Origin: Clostridia bacterium
GTDB taxonomy: Bacteria; Bacillota; Clostridia; Christensenellales; Aristaeellaceae
Length of the DNA stretch: 64,000 bases
Reading direction: 5' to 3'
Assembly (NCBI GenBank): GCA_017512985.1
Contig: JAFWEJ010000008.1
Location: 62,001 to 126,000, forward strand
This document shows, piece by piece, positions 1 through 10,176 of this stretch. Every line of letters starts with the position of its first letter. The first letter of the stretch is position 1. The notes beneath the pieces were generated by a model. The model had not been told where the DNA came from. It worked only from the letters and a program-made list of their open reading frames with translations, and did not search any database. Made by a program: the position numbers and the translations under genes.

Positions 1-2735
1 AGCAGGGTCTCCCCGGCGTCAGGATTGAACTTGACGGCGAGAAGAACGGCCTGCACTATGAAACCGTGTCTGATAAGAACGGCAACTGGTACATTGACCG
101 CGTCGCGCCTGCCGCCTACAAACTGACGGCGCATGCACCGGACGGCATGATGTTCACACGGGTTCCCAAGAAGAACGGCAGGAAAACCATCATCGCCAGG
201 GACGGAGTTTCCTCTGCTTCCCACAGGGTCGACCTGAATGACGCCAGCAGCAAAAACAACCTGTATATCGGATTTACATGGGCAGGCCGGATTTCCGGCA
301 TCTGTTTCCTGGACGCCAACTACAACGGCCTGTATGACGAGGGAGAACTGCCCATGCCCGGCGTGAAGATCAACGCCATTAAGCAGGCAAAGGACGAAAG
401 TGTGGCAACGGTCTATTCCGGTGAAGACGGAAGGTACGTTATTACCGGACTGCGGGCAAATACCTACAGGATACGCGCGGTCCTGCCGGAAGACGGGAGC
501 GATTTCACCAAAGTTGTCAGCAATCCGCTGGGCAATCATTTCCAGGCACGGCCCGGCAGGAGGGAAAACTTCTGGAAGGACTTTACGCTGCAGGCCTCCG
601 AACAGCGGGAAGTGAACGTCGGCGTGATCTACCCGGCCAGCGTGAGCGGTACGGTGTACAAGGACGACGATTTCTCCGGAACGCTGAACGGCAGGGAAAA
701 CATTGTTTCCGGGTATCTGGTCAAACTGTATGATGAGAACGGCACCCTGGTAACGATGGATAAGACGAGCGTAAAGGGCAAATATGAACTGACGGATGTA
801 CCGCCGGGAAATTATTACCTTAGCGTGACCGCACTGAAAAACTATGCCTTTACAAAACAGGGCGAAGGAAATGTGATCCTGAACCGGACGAACGGGGAAG
901 GCTATTCCGAAATGTTCCATCTTGACCTGAAGGAAAACCGGAAGGGAATGGACATCGGCATGATCCTGCCCGGAACAGTCCGGGGATCCGTCTTCGCGGA
1001 TAAAAACGACAACGGAATCCGGGATAACGGCGAGGAAGGCCTTCCCGGAACGAAGGTCCGCCTGATGGGCGAGGAAGGCGAAGCATTCGCTGCGGAAATC
1101 GGCGCAGACGGCACCTATCTGTTTGACGCAGTGATGCCCGGGACCTATTACCTGGAATATGACCTGCCGGAAAACGCTGTGTTCGCACGCGTGGCTGACG
1201 GCGGCAATACCATATCCGGCGACGGAAAAGGACAGAGCGCTTCGTTTGAGATGTCTTCCGGCATTGAACGGACGGGCCCAGTGTGCGGCGCCCTGACGCT
1301 CGGCAGGATTGACGGCTGCGTCTACCAGGACCATGACGGCAACGGTATCCGGACGGATGACGAGGAAGCCATTGCCGGGCTGACGATTACGCTGACACCT
1401 TCCCGTGACGTACTGGAGGAAATCACCGTTACGGCCGGAGAAGACGGCGTGTTTGCCCTTCCCGCACTGCGGCCGGATGAATACACACTGACAGTTGCCT
1501 GCCCGGACCAGTATGTGCTGAGCCGCACAGACAACCTGAAACTGCCGCTAAGCGCCGGCAAAGAAACACAGAGCGTGACACTTTCCGTTGCCATGGGAGC
1601 CGTATGGAACGATCAGCAAATCGGTACGGTTATCCCGGCTGCCTTAAGCGGACAGCTCTGGCTTGACGAGAACAACAACGGCCTGTTTGACGCAGATGAA
1701 AGTATGCCTGCAGGATATGAGATTACAGTAACAGACAACCGGACCGGCAGGGTCTTTGATACGCTCCGTACAGATGAGAACGGGCGTTACGCGACTTCCG
1801 GAATGATTCCCGGCAGCTTTACCCTTTCTTTCCCGCTGGACGGGCAGACCATTGCCCCCAAACCGGGCAACAGCGATTTCCGGGAAGAAAACGGAAAACT
1901 GGTCCTGCCGGGAATTGAACTGGTTGAAAATGAACACAGGGAAGGATTGATGCTGGGCATAGTCCGTTACACGTCCATCGGCGGCAAAGTCTGGATGGAC
2001 CGCGGCGGGACAGTGCAGGCGCTGTCCGGCGCTGAGATCACCCTGAAGGACGGAGACGGGAATACGCTCCAGGTTCTTGCCTCATCGGCAGACGGCGGAT
2101 ACAGATTTGAAAAGTTGATGCCGGGCACTTACCGGCTTGAAGCAGCAATGCCGGAAGGCTGTGTGATTATTGAACCGGGAGATCCGCGCCTGAACGGTGA
2201 AATGATCTCTGTGATGAGCGAGACGCTCAACCGGACCGGTTCCTCCGACCTGATTGAACTGAAGATGGCGCAGGACCGGACCCGAATGGATATCGGCTGC
2301 GTACTGCCCGGCCGCGCCGGCGACTTCTGCTGGCTGGACCTGGACGGAGACGGCCTGCAGGGAATGGATGAACCCGGTATTCCGAATGTGAAGATCGTAC
2401 TGCAGCGTGACGGGGAAACCGTGGCGGAAACGGTTACAGACCAGTACGGTTTCTACCGGTTCAACGACCTGTATCCGGCGGTGTATACGCTGCAGGTCAC
2501 TCCGCCGGAAGAAGTGAAACCGACGGTTCACCGGACAGATATTCCGCTGATCGCTTCTGTTCTGGAAGATGCGGATGAGGCGGTTTGCGTTTCGGCTGAA
2601 TTCACGGTGGAAAGCGATAAAGGCAACTACAACGCCGATATCGGTTTTGTCTGCCGCCGGAACGGTATCATGCCGGCCGGCGTCGGAGAAGGAAAGACCC
2701 AGATCTGGAAGGCCGCTCCGGTTTCAGAAGACTGA
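1..2735 (+). CDS. Surface protein with SdrD B-like repeats (5' end outside window)
   Basis: The reading frame is open from base 3 with no stop, so the gene starts upstream. It is built of at least seven full repeats of about 110-120 residues plus the tail of an eighth. Each begins with a G-x-V-(Y/F/W)-x-D-x-(D/N)-x-(N/D)-G pattern followed by an acidic stretch and P-G-(V/T)-K-(I/V), as in SdrD B-like/prealbumin-like domains of wall proteins. Examples start near bases 285, 640, 975, 1305, 1645, 1975 and 2315. The family usually forms calcium-binding extracellular stalks. The C-terminus (ending PVSED) has no LPxTG motif and no membrane anchor, so attachment is unclear. An ideal terminator follows 15 bases after the stop. 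The domain type is clear but the function is not. Confidence 0.85.
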   Translation, partial: QGLPGVRIELDGEKNGLHYETVSDKNGNWYIDRVAPAAYKLTAHAPDGMMFTRVPKKNGRKTIIARDGVSSASHRVDLNDASSKNNLYIGFTWAGRISGICFLDANYNGLYDEGELPMPGVKINAIKQAKDESVATVYSGEDGRYVITGLRANTYRIRAVLPEDGSDFTKVVSNPLGNHFQARPGRRENFWKDFTLQASEQREVNVGVIYPASVSGTVYKDDDFSGTLNGRENIVSGYLVKLYDENGTLVTMDKTSVKGKYELTDVPPGNYYLSVTALKNYAFTKQGEGNVILNRTNGEGYSEMFHLDLKENRKGMDIGMILPGTVRGSVFADKNDNGIRDNGEEGLPGTKVRLMGEEGEAFAAEIGADGTYLFDAVMPGTYYLEYDLPENAVFARVADGGNTISGDGKGQSASFEMSSGIERTGPVCGALTLGRIDGCVYQDHDGNGIRTDDEEAIAGLTITLTPSRDVLEEITVTAGEDGVFALPALRPDEYTLTVACPDQYVLSRTDNLKLPLSAGKETQSVTLSVAMGAVWNDQQIGTVIPAALSGQLWLDENNNGLFDADESMPAGYEITVTDNRTGRVFDTLRTDENGRYATSGMIPGSFTLSFPLDGQTIAPKPGNSDFREENGKLVLPGIELVENEHREGLMLGIVRYTSIGGKVWMDRGGTVQALSGAEITLKDGDGNTLQVLASSADGGYRFEKLMPGTYRLEAAMPEGCVIIEPGDPRLNGEMISVMSETLNRTGSSDLIELKMAQDRTRMDIGCVLPGRAGDFCWLDLDGDGLQGMDEPGIPNVKIVLQRDGETVAETVTDQYGFYRFNDLYPAVYTLQVTPPEEVKPTVHRTDIPLIASVLEDADEAVCVSAEFTVESDKGNYNADIGFVCRRNGIMPAGVGEGKTQIWKAAPVSED

Positions 2736-2749
2736 CACATCGGCACACT

Positions 2750-2778
2750 CCGGCCGCTCATACGAGCGGCCGGTTTTT
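2750..2778 (+). terminator. Rho-independent terminator
   Basis: A perfect 10-bp stem (CCGGCCGCTC / GAGCGGCCGG) with a 4-base loop is followed by five T. It ends the B-repeat gene. Confidence 0.9.
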
Positions 2779-2880
2779 CATCAAAAAAACTTGCAAAAGC
2801 ATTACAAAAATATTACAATATTCATGATATGCCGAAACAAAGAAATACGGCATACAATGATCAATGCCGAGGTGGTTCGG

Positions 2881-4677
2881 ATGAAACGAGCGCTGTCTTT
2901 CCTGCTGGTTTTTGGATTCCTCTTTTCCGTATGCGCATTTGCAGAAACGGACGACACGTCCACGCCTGACCAGCCGCAGCCGGAAGAGGCAAACGAAGCC
3001 GCAGATGCGCTGCCTGACGAAGACGAAGGGGACGACTCCAATCCGCTGCCTGTGGATATCATGGAGGAAGAAGACCTTGACGCGGACGTGCAGGATATAC
3101 AGGAGAAGGTGCTCCATTACGGAGACACCGGCGACGACGTGACCGCTTTGCAGACCCGCCTGAAAGAACTGAAATACTTTACCGGTGACGTAACCGGGAA
3201 ATTCAGGGAACGTACGCAGAAGGCAGTGGAGACATTCCAGGAGGATTACGGCCTGGACGTGACCGGCGTTGCAGACCTGCGTACACTGTCGATCCTGTTT
3301 TCGCTGTCACACCGTTTGCTCCGCCACGGTTCTTACGGCGATGATGTGAAGGAACTGCAGAAGCAACTTTCAAATCTCGGGTATTATACAAAAAAGATTG
3401 ACGGAAACTACCTGAAATCCACCAAGAAAGCTGTTGAAGAGCTTCAGAAAAAGAACGGCCTGGAAGTAACCGGTATTGCCGACGCGGAACTGCAGGATAT
3501 GATCCTGGAGGGCAGGGTCCTGAGCAAAAGCGATTCCCCGAATGTTACCAGTACGCCCGCGCCGAATTATTCCAATTTCCTTGTTGATGAGAATGAGGGA
3601 GGCGTCCGCGTTGCAGACGAGCCGATCCCGTTTACCAAGAGACTGAAGAACGGTTCCTCCGGGAAACTGGTTAAGCAGGTGCAGGAACGCCTGGCGGAAC
3701 TCGGATACTATGAAGGCCCGCTGAGCGGAAGCTACCAGAAATATACCATCCGCGCCGTGAAAAAGTTCCAGACGCAGAACGGCATGGACGACACCGGTGT
3801 GGTGGATGAGACTACCTGGAACCTGATTTTCAACGACGTGCATATTGTGCTTCCGGACGCAACACCCAAGCCGACCGATCCGCCGCCCTTCCACATTGTG
3901 GTGGACGTTGCGAACCAGGTTACTTCTGTCTACGGACGGGATGAAAAGGGCGAATACACTGTGGTGGTGCGGCAGATGCTCTGCTCCACAGGCATGAAAG
4001 CCACGCCGAGCGACGTGGGAGACTGGGTACTGAACGGACGCCACGCGAGCTGGTGTATCTTCCCCAAGTGGGGAAACAGCTACGCACGGTACTGGACGCA
4101 GATTAACGGAAGCATTGCATTCCATTCCCCGATCTATACGGCAGTCAGCAATTCCGCCATGAAAATCAGCAGTTACAAAAAGCTTGGCCAGCGAGCGAGC
4201 CACGGATGCATCCGCCTGGCCGTATGGGACGCCAAATGGATTCACGACAATGTCGGCAAAGGCACGGTGGTCTCCATTGTGGAAGGCATGGAAGCAGATC
4301 CGGAACTGCGGGACGCGCTGAAGCTGCCTCCGCTGGATACCCAGTACTGCACACCGATCAGCACGCCTGTACCGACGGCAGAACCGGAATACAGCATTGA
4401 CAATCCGCCCGACCTCGGCAGGCGGAGACTGACTGAAAAGAGCGAGAGCCATGAAGTGTACTGGGTACAGCGGACGCTGAAGGACCTGGGTTACTACGAT
4501 ACCAAGTGCACAGGAAAGATGCTCAAAAAGACCGTTAAGGCAGTCAAGGCATTCCACAGGGATCACGGCCTCGGCTCCGGCGGGGATGTGACGGAAAAGA
4601 CGATCCAGGCGCTGGTGGAAGCGGTCAAAAATTCCCGGAAGAAGGAACCTGAAGCAGTACCGACTCCGGCACCGTAA
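2881..4677 (+). CDS. L,D-transpeptidase with peptidoglycan-binding repeats
   Basis: The 598-residue exported protein has a signal peptide at residues 1-21 (MKRALSFLLVFGF...CAFA), an acidic linker, PG_binding_1 repeats at about 78-140, 147-210 and 255-320, a YkuD catalytic domain at about 338-470 with the SHGCIRL motif (Cys443 nucleophile), and a fourth PG_binding_1 at about 520-585. YkuD enzymes make 3-3 cross-links in peptidoglycan or attach proteins to it. TP-rich linkers separate the modules. I chose ATG 2881 because it gives a signal peptide and has GAGGTGG upstream; the frame is open to 2569 but that stretch runs through a terminator. It sits alone between two terminators. Confidence 0.9.
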   Translation: MKRALSFLLVFGFLFSVCAFAETDDTSTPDQPQPEEANEAADALPDEDEGDDSNPLPVDIMEEEDLDADVQDIQEKVLHYGDTGDDVTALQTRLKELKYFTGDVTGKFRERTQKAVETFQEDYGLDVTGVADLRTLSILFSLSHRLLRHGSYGDDVKELQKQLSNLGYYTKKIDGNYLKSTKKAVEELQKKNGLEVTGIADAELQDMILEGRVLSKSDSPNVTSTPAPNYSNFLVDENEGGVRVADEPIPFTKRLKNGSSGKLVKQVQERLAELGYYEGPLSGSYQKYTIRAVKKFQTQNGMDDTGVVDETTWNLIFNDVHIVLPDATPKPTDPPPFHIVVDVANQVTSVYGRDEKGEYTVVVRQMLCSTGMKATPSDVGDWVLNGRHASWCIFPKWGNSYARYWTQINGSIAFHSPIYTAVSNSAMKISSYKKLGQRASHGCIRLAVWDAKWIHDNVGKGTVVSIVEGMEADPELRDALKLPPLDTQYCTPISTPVPTAEPEYSIDNPPDLGRRRLTEKSESHEVYWVQRTLKDLGYYDTKCTGKMLKKTVKAVKAFHRDHGLGSGGDVTEKTIQALVEAVKNSRKKEPEAVPTPAP

Positions 4678-4684
4678 AACAAAA

Positions 4685-4713
4685 CGGAATCCCTAAAACG
4701 GGATTCCGTTTTT
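4685..4713 (+). terminator. Rho-independent terminator between convergent genes
   Basis: A 9-bp perfect stem (CGGAATCCC / GGGATTCCG) with a 6-base loop is followed by TTTTT. On the other strand the stem is followed by TTTT as well, so it may serve both converging genes. Confidence 0.85.
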
Positions 4714-4733
4714 CAGTATTCAAAACAAAAGGA

Positions 4734-5717
4734 TTATCTGAGAGCTTCCCAGACCAGGAGAGCATTGGAGTGTCCGGCGAGGGCCGCCTTTTCATACCAG
4801 CGGAGCGCTTCTTCAAGGCTGGCTTCGACACCCTGGCCGCTCTGGTAAGCATAACCGAGCGCATACATGCTGCGCGCATTTCCAAGCTCAGCGGCTTTCC
4901 TGTACCATTCGATCCCTTTTGCGGGATCCTGCGGGGCCAGCGTTCCGTTCATGTACACATAACCCACATAATCACAGGCAAGCGCGCTTCCCAGAGAAGC
5001 TGCCTTTTCATAGTATTCCATTGCTTTTGCAGGATCAGCGTCCATGCCTTTGCCGTGAAGGCAGAGGTAAGCGATGCTCATCCAGGCGTCTGCATCCCCG
5101 AGTTCCGCGGCCTTAAGATAGTAATCACGGGCAAGTTCATAATCCCGCTGCACGCCTGTGCCTTCCTCGTAGAAGGAACCGAGATACCAGAACGCTTCCG
5201 CACTGCCCATTTCGGAGGCTTTCCTGTAGTATTCAAACGCGAGCGTATAATTCTGCTCGAGCGTGATTCCGGCATCATAAAGCCGCGCGAGATAGACATA
5301 GGCGGGGGCATAACCGGATTCGCCGGCAGTGCGGAGACAGGACACGGTCTTCTGGGCGTCCTGCGGGAGGCCAAGCCCTTTTTCATAATACCGGGCCAGG
5401 CGGGTCAGATTGACAGCGTCTCCTTCAGCGGCCAGGTAATGCACAGCGGGAAGGGCAAACAGCATACGGGAATCTTCCGCCTGCTGTGTGAGCGACGCCT
5501 TTTTTTCCTTTCCGCAGTTTGAACAGACGCCGGAAAGGTTCCGGGTGCCGCAATCCACGCAGGCCCATACTCCGCGGGGCTCGTTACAGGTCACGCAGGC
5601 GTTGCCGGATGATTCCATTCCGCACTTCAGGCAGACCCAGGTATCCTCCACAACATCCGCCTGCGCAGCGGTACCGAGCAGCAGCAGAATGCAGAACAGG
5701 CAAAACGCTTTTTTCAT
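4734..5717 (-). CDS. Secreted zinc-ribbon and Sel1-repeat protein
   Basis: The 327-residue protein starts with a signal peptide (MKKAFCLFCILLLLGTAAQA). Two short zinc ribbons of the CxxC...CxxC type follow at about residues 27-75, then at least five Sel1 tetratricopeptide-like repeats at about 105-325 (recurring A-x2-Y-Y-x-K-A-A-x2-G and G-x-G-V patterns). Sel1 repeats are protein-interaction solenoids. Zinc ribbons combined with an export signal are odd, because such ribbons are usually cytosolic, so the protein may fold outside under reducing conditions or bind metal there. It converges on the L,D-transpeptidase gene and is 87 bases from the 3' end of potD. No enzymatic role is visible. Confidence 0.75.
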   Translation of the reverse strand: MKKAFCLFCILLLLGTAAQADVVEDTWVCLKCGMESSGNACVTCNEPRGVWACVDCGTRNLSGVCSNCGKEKKASLTQQAEDSRMLFALPAVHYLAAEGDAVNLTRLARYYEKGLGLPQDAQKTVSCLRTAGESGYAPAYVYLARLYDAGITLEQNYTLAFEYYRKASEMGSAEAFWYLGSFYEEGTGVQRDYELARDYYLKAAELGDADAWMSIAYLCLHGKGMDADPAKAMEYYEKAASLGSALACDYVGYVYMNGTLAPQDPAKGIEWYRKAAELGNARSMYALGYAYQSGQGVEASLEEALRWYEKAALAGHSNALLVWEALR

Positions 5718-5804
5718 GACATACTTTCCTCAGGCTTAAGGTTCCGGGAGCAGCCCCGGATTTTCTGAACGCGGGGGAGTTTTCGGTTCAGCCGGCCATT
5801 CGCA

Positions 5805-6854
5805 TTATTCGTGCAGTTTGACTTTGATCCACAGTTCAGAAAGTTCTTTGCGAACGGTTTCACTGGCATCATGGAACAATTCGTCTTTTTCATATCCCGC
5901 ACGCGGCACATACGCTTCATTTCCTTCATATGTCCCGCCTTCACCGGACAGTTCCTCCAGGACCGCTGCGTTGGAAGACGCGTAACCGACTTCTTCAGAG
6001 ATCCGCAGGGCGTTGTCATATTCAAGGATGTAGTTGATAAATTTGTTTGCCAGTTCGGGGTTTTTGGCGTCGGCGGGGATGACCATGCTGTCAACGGCAA
6101 TATTGGTGCCCTGGTAAGGCGTGCAGTAAGCCATATCCTCATTCTCGGACAGGATATAGGCGGCGTCGCCGCTGTAAACCATGGCAAGCCATTTTTCACC
6201 GTTGGCCATCGCGTCGATCACTTCATCTGTCACATAGGACGGATGCACAGCCTTGTCCACATCCCGCAGCCAGTTGAAGGCGGCCTGGATCTCCTCTTCA
6301 CTGTCGGTGTTCATGGAGCAGCCCAGTGCTTTGAAGGCAACCATGAAGGAGTCGCGTTCGGAATCATACATATAGACGTGGCCGTCCAGCGAGGCGTCCA
6401 GGAAGATCTCCCATCCTTTTTCCTCCACCTTTGCAGGATCCACTTTTGTTTTGTCGTAGACAATGCCTACGGTCTGCCACAGATAGGGGACACACCAGTC
6501 GTTTTCCGGATCAAAAGCCTGATGCTTTACACCGTCCGCCAGTACATCCAGGTTCGTCACAACGGATTTGTCGATCTTCTGCAGGCGGTTTTCCTTCAGC
6601 AGGCGCTCGATCATATAGTCACTGGGGATCATGATATCATAGGAGTTCGCCTTCTGTTTGATATACAGGTCCTCGTTGGAGGAGAAGTTGGTGTAGTTCA
6701 CATGGGCATTGAACTCTTTTTCAAAGTCATAGATTACCTGCATGTCAATGTATTCGCCCCAGTTATACACGTTCAGCACGTTATCGGCGGCGAAACCGGT
6801 CATCGGCAGAACAGCAAAGCACAGGAGCAGCAGGGCGGCAATCAGTTTTTTCAT
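5805..6854 (-). CDS. potD: Spermidine/putrescine ABC transporter substrate-binding protein PotD
   Basis: This 349-residue periplasmic-type binding protein has a signal peptide (MKKLIAALLLLCFAVLPMTGFA) followed by the family's LNVYNWGEYID start. Later polyamine-family landmarks include DIMIPSDYMIERL, the FxPENDWCVPYLWQTVGI stretch and MVIPADAKNPELANKFINYIL. There is no lipobox Cys, so its retention at the membrane is not obvious. It is the last gene of the potABCD operon, two bases after potC. It delivers polyamines to PotBC. Confidence 0.93.
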   Translation of the reverse strand: MKKLIAALLLLCFAVLPMTGFAADNVLNVYNWGEYIDMQVIYDFEKEFNAHVNYTNFSSNEDLYIKQKANSYDIMIPSDYMIERLLKENRLQKIDKSVVTNLDVLADGVKHQAFDPENDWCVPYLWQTVGIVYDKTKVDPAKVEEKGWEIFLDASLDGHVYMYDSERDSFMVAFKALGCSMNTDSEEEIQAAFNWLRDVDKAVHPSYVTDEVIDAMANGEKWLAMVYSGDAAYILSENEDMAYCTPYQGTNIAVDSMVIPADAKNPELANKFINYILEYDNALRISEEVGYASSNAAVLEELSGEGGTYEGNEAYVPRAGYEKDELFHDASETVRKELSELWIKVKLHE

Positions 6855-6856
6855 GG

Positions 6857-7669
6857 TCAGGGTTCCTCCTTCTGGGTTTTTTTATCTTTGATCCGGGGAA
6901 TCAGATTCACCGTGATCAGGATCAGGGTTACCACCACAACGATCAGGGTGGACATGGCATTGACGCTGGGATTATAGCGCTTCATGGAATAAACGTACAT
7001 GGAGATGTTGTTGATTCCCACGCCCGCGGTAAAGAAGGAAATAACAAAGTCATCGAAAGACATTGAGAAAGCGATCAGCGCGCCGGAGAGGATCGCGGGA
7101 TAGATCTGGGGGATAATGACTTTGGTCAGGGCCTGCCAGGGTGTGGCGCCCAGATCCAGGGCGGCTTCGGCGACATTGTCATCCAGCTGGCGCAGTTTCG
7201 GCATGATCGTCAGGATCACATAGGGAATACAGAACGATATATGGCTGAGGATCAGCGTCGTAAGGCTCAGCTGGAATTTGACGGAAATGAACAGGAGCAT
7301 CAGGCCGATGGCTGTGACGATATCCGGATTCATGACTGGCAGGTTGTTGACTTCCAGTACGACGTTGCGGACTATACGCTTTGCTTTGGAAAGGCCGATT
7401 GCGGCAATGGTGCCGACCACCGTGGACACCGCGGTGGCGATCACGGCAACCAGGACCGTGTTCCAGATGCTCTGGAGCATTGTACGGTCCTGGAACATGT
7501 TCTCATACCAGCGAAAAGAGAAACCCGTGAAATTGGTCAGGGATTTTGATTCGTTGAAGGAAAACAGTACGACATAGCCGATCGGCAGGTAAATGAACAG
7601 CAGGATGACGACCAGATACCAGGAGGAGAGGCGCTGGCCGAGCGTTTTTTTCTTTTTCAGTTTCCGCAT
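6857..7669 (-). CDS. potC: Spermidine/putrescine ABC transporter permease PotC
   Basis: This 270-residue membrane permease has about six membrane segments and the binding-protein-dependent transport EAA loop near EAALDLGATPWQALTKVIIPQI. The N-terminal run of lysines (MRKLKKKK) is cytosolic. It pairs with PotB to form the polyamine channel driven by PotA. It lies four bases after potB and ends two bases before potD, so the genes are co-transcribed. Its length is typical for the family. Confidence 0.93.
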   Translation of the reverse strand: MRKLKKKKTLGQRLSSWYLVVILLFIYLPIGYVVLFSFNESKSLTNFTGFSFRWYENMFQDRTMLQSIWNTVLVAVIATAVSTVVGTIAAIGLSKAKRIVRNVVLEVNNLPVMNPDIVTAIGLMLLFISVKFQLSLTTLILSHISFCIPYVILTIMPKLRQLDDNVAEAALDLGATPWQALTKVIIPQIYPAILSGALIAFSMSFDDFVISFFTAGVGINNISMYVYSMKRYNPSVNAMSTLIVVVVTLILITVNLIPRIKDKKTQKEEP

Positions 7670-7673
7670 GCCG

Positions 7674-8456
7674 TCATTCCTCCTCTCCGTTGCGGTCCAG
7701 TTTCTTGGTTGCCCACATGGAGGCGATGATGATCAGCGCCATAATCAGGGAGATCGCGCTGCCGAAGTTCCAGTCCCCGGCGGTCAGGAAATAAATCTCG
7801 ATCAGGTTACCGATGAGCACATAATCGCCGCCGCCCAGCAGTTTCGGGATGACGAAACTGGAGACTGCCGGCAGGAAAACCAGCGTGATTCCGGAGATGA
7901 TGCCGGGAATGCTCAGGGGCAGGGTGACCTTCAGGAACGTCTTCAGTTTATTGGCTCCCAGGTCGTGGGCGGCGATCAGCAGATTTCCGTCCATTTTGCT
8001 GATGGCGGAATGGATCTGGATGATCATATATGGAAGGAAATCATATACCATGCCGATGAACACGCGGGTCTCGCTGGCAAAGTCAAAATTCAGCAGGATA
8101 CCACGCCAGGCATAGGTTTTCAGCAGCATGTTGATCCACATCGGCAGGGTCAGCAGCAGCGTCATCAGCGTCTGCTTCCTTTCCGGCAAGCCGGCAATGA
8201 ACAGCGCCGCCGGATAGCCGATCAGAAGGCAGAAAACCGTGGTCAGCAGCGCGATTCGCAGGCTTGTGAGCAGTACCCGCATGAACGTCGGATCGCTGAG
8301 GAACTTGCCGAAGTTATCGAGCGTAAACTCAAAAGCAAGCGTGGAATCCCCCGTGGTACGCGTAACGGCATACAGGAAGATCATCAGCATGGGCGCCACG
8401 ATGAAGATCCCGATCCAGAGGATATAGGGATAACTCATCCGGAAGAAGGATTTCAT
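7674..8456 (-). CDS. potB: Spermidine/putrescine ABC transporter permease PotB
   Basis: This 260-residue permease has six predicted membrane helices and the EAA-type cytoplasmic loop ([21 protein letters not shown]) that docks with the ATPase. The motif [18 protein letters not shown] is typical of PotB-type polyamine permeases. Its start codon overlaps the stop of potA by four bases (ATGA type), which indicates translational coupling. Confidence 0.93.
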   Translation of the reverse strand: MKSFFRMSYPYILWIGIFIVAPMLMIFLYAVTRTTGDSTLAFEFTLDNFGKFLSDPTFMRVLLTSLRIALLTTVFCLLIGYPAALFIAGLPERKQTLMTLLLTLPMWINMLLKTYAWRGILLNFDFASETRVFIGMVYDFLPYMIIQIHSAISKMDGNLLIAAHDLGANKLKTFLKVTLPLSIPGIISGITLVFLPAVSSFVIPKLLGGGDYVLIGNLIEIYFLTAGDWNFGSAISLIMALIIIASMWATKKLDRNGEEE

Positions 8457-10033
8457 ACGCTGCCTTCCTCCTTGTGCATCACGTGGATATCGTCCGGCCC
8501 GAAGAGCAGGCCGACCTTATCGCCGACTTCATGATGGGACGTGGTTTCCACTTTGTATTCGCGGCCCTGGGTGGCGAAGGTGATATCGTAGGAACCTTCC
8601 CTGATATCCGCCGGATCAAAGTCGAACTTGACGTCCGTAATATCGATTGAGGAGTCATCCTGAAGATTCCAGGCTTCTGCGCTGGCCCAGGTCTTCAGGT
8701 CTGTGGAGATGGCCATGGATTCCTGGATCTCATCCGGAGTGATGAAGAAATCCAGGGCGCTGATACCGATGTTATGACGGGCGTCTTCGACGTATTCCGG
8801 CTGGACGACATACACCTTGACAGTCACCTCGGTCTTCTTATCCGTACCGAAGGTGATGGAATAGACGCCGGGTTTGTTTTCAATATTGTGGCTGACGTGC
8901 GTCAGGGAGATGTCCCGGTTTTCTTCATCCCAGGCCTGGGCGTTGGCGATGGAGATAAAGTCCTGGTCGGTCATTTCCTTGTTTTCCAGGTCGTCGAAGT
9001 CGACGTAGAAGTCGTTGGCGCTGATCTTTTCGCCCGCGTCTTCGTTGACGATATCGTGCTGGGTGACCACGTGCATTTTGACGGTCTTGCTGGTACCGGT
9101 CTTGGTCTCCACCATGAGCTCATAGTGGACGCCCTTGAACAGGACGCTTTTGACTTCGCCGCGCAGGACGCCTTCACGGGGCTTCACGACTTTGAAATCC
9201 TCCGGGCGGATCAGCACATCCACCGGCTCGTTGGGCTTGAAACCGAAGTCCACGCACTCGAAGGTCTTGTCATCGAACCGGACTTTATAGTCGGCGAGCA
9301 TCACGCCGTCCATGATGTTGCTCTCGCCGATAAAACGGGCGACATAGGTGTTGACCGGCTCGTTGTAAATTTCCAGCGGGGTGCCGATCTGTTCGATGGC
9401 GCCGGCGTTCATGACCACGATCTTGTCGCTCATGGTCAGGGCTTCTTCCTGGTCATGGGTAACAAAGATGAAGGTGATGCCGACTTCCTGCTGGATGCGC
9501 TTCAGTTCGCGCTGCATTTCCTTGCGCAGCTTCAGGTCCAGGGCGCCGAGCGGTTCGTCCAGCAGCAGGACGTTCGGCTCGTTCACCAGCGCGCGGGCGA
9601 TTGCCACACGCTGCTGCTGGCCGCCGGAAAGTTTGGTGACGTTGCGCTTTTCGTATCCTTCCAGGTTAACCAGGGAGAGCATACGGTTGACTTTCTGGGT
9701 GATGATGTCGTTGCCCAGCTTTTTGATGCGCAGGCCGAAGGCAATATTTTCGAATACATTCAGATGGGGGAAAAGGGCGTAACGCTGGAACACGGTGTTG
9801 ATCTCCCGCTTGTAGGCGGGGACGTTATCGATGCACTGGCCGTCAAAGATGACGGTGCCTTCATCCTGTTCCAGGAAGCCGCCGAGAATACGCAGGAGCG
9901 TTGTTTTACCGCAGCCGGAAGGTCCGAGCAGCGTCACAAACTCATTTTCATAAATGTTCAGATTGACTCCCTTGAGTACGATCTGACCGTCAAAATTTTT
10001 AACGATGTTCCTGAACTCGATCAGCTTGCGCAT
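8453..10033 (-). CDS. potA: PotA-type ATPase with duplicated insertion in the TOBE domain
   Basis: The 526-residue polyamine transporter ATPase has Walker A GPSGCGKT (37-44), signature LSGGQQQR (135-142), Walker B LLLDEP (156-161) and the switch His193. The usual PotA is about 350-380 residues. Here a TOBE_2 domain begins near 270-310, is interrupted by about 160 residues, and resumes near 495-520 ([16 protein letters not shown]). The insert consists of two related copies (about 336-411 and 422-497) sharing IS-A-x-DF, a central A-x-AW, and (Y)-x-ITF-x-T; they resemble small Ig-like beta domains. I chose ATG 10033 because AAGGAGA lies at proper spacing; an upstream in-frame ATG at 10075 has no ribosome site. 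The cytosolic location makes Ig-like modules unusual; they could sense a ligand or the regulatory state. Confidence 0.9.
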   Translation of the reverse strand: MRKLIEFRNIVKNFDGQIVLKGVNLNIYENEFVTLLGPSGCGKTTLLRILGGFLEQDEGTVIFDGQCIDNVPAYKREINTVFQRYALFPHLNVFENIAFGLRIKKLGNDIITQKVNRMLSLVNLEGYEKRNVTKLSGGQQQRVAIARALVNEPNVLLLDEPLGALDLKLRKEMQRELKRIQQEVGITFIFVTHDQEEALTMSDKIVVMNAGAIEQIGTPLEIYNEPVNTYVARFIGESNIMDGVMLADYKVRFDDKTFECVDFGFKPNEPVDVLIRPEDFKVVKPREGVLRGEVKSVLFKGVHYELMVETKTGTSKTVKMHVVTQHDIVNEDAGEKISANDFYVDFDDLENKEMTDQDFISIANAQAWDEENRDISLTHVSHNIENKPGVYSITFGTDKKTEVTVKVYVVQPEYVEDARHNIGISALDFFITPDEIQESMAISTDLKTWASAEAWNLQDDSSIDITDVKFDFDPADIREGSYDITFATQGREYKVETTSHHEVGDKVGLLFGPDDIHVMHKEEGSV

Positions 10034-10081
10034 AGGCTTTGGTCTCCTTACATCCGAATCGTCATAAAAATACAATTTACA

Positions 10082-10109
10082 TCATACACCAAACCGCAAA
10101 ACATTCAAT
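10082..10109 (-). promoter_or_regulatory. Candidate promoter of potABCD
   Basis: Reading the minus strand, TTGAAT is followed by 16 bases and TATGAT, about 50 bases before the potA start codon. Confidence 0.4.
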
Positions 10110-10176
10110 AGATTGGAAGAAGAAAATACAATAAAAGGCAATCAGGATGCGGCGGAAAGCACAAGCCTGCTTTCAA

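Noticed and set aside
8774-10111. Long plus-strand open frame opposite potA
   Set aside because: It mirrors the potA coding strand, has no ribosome site and no domain. High-GC codon bias makes such antisense frames common here (also opposite potD, uvrB, lysS and the GGDEF gene).
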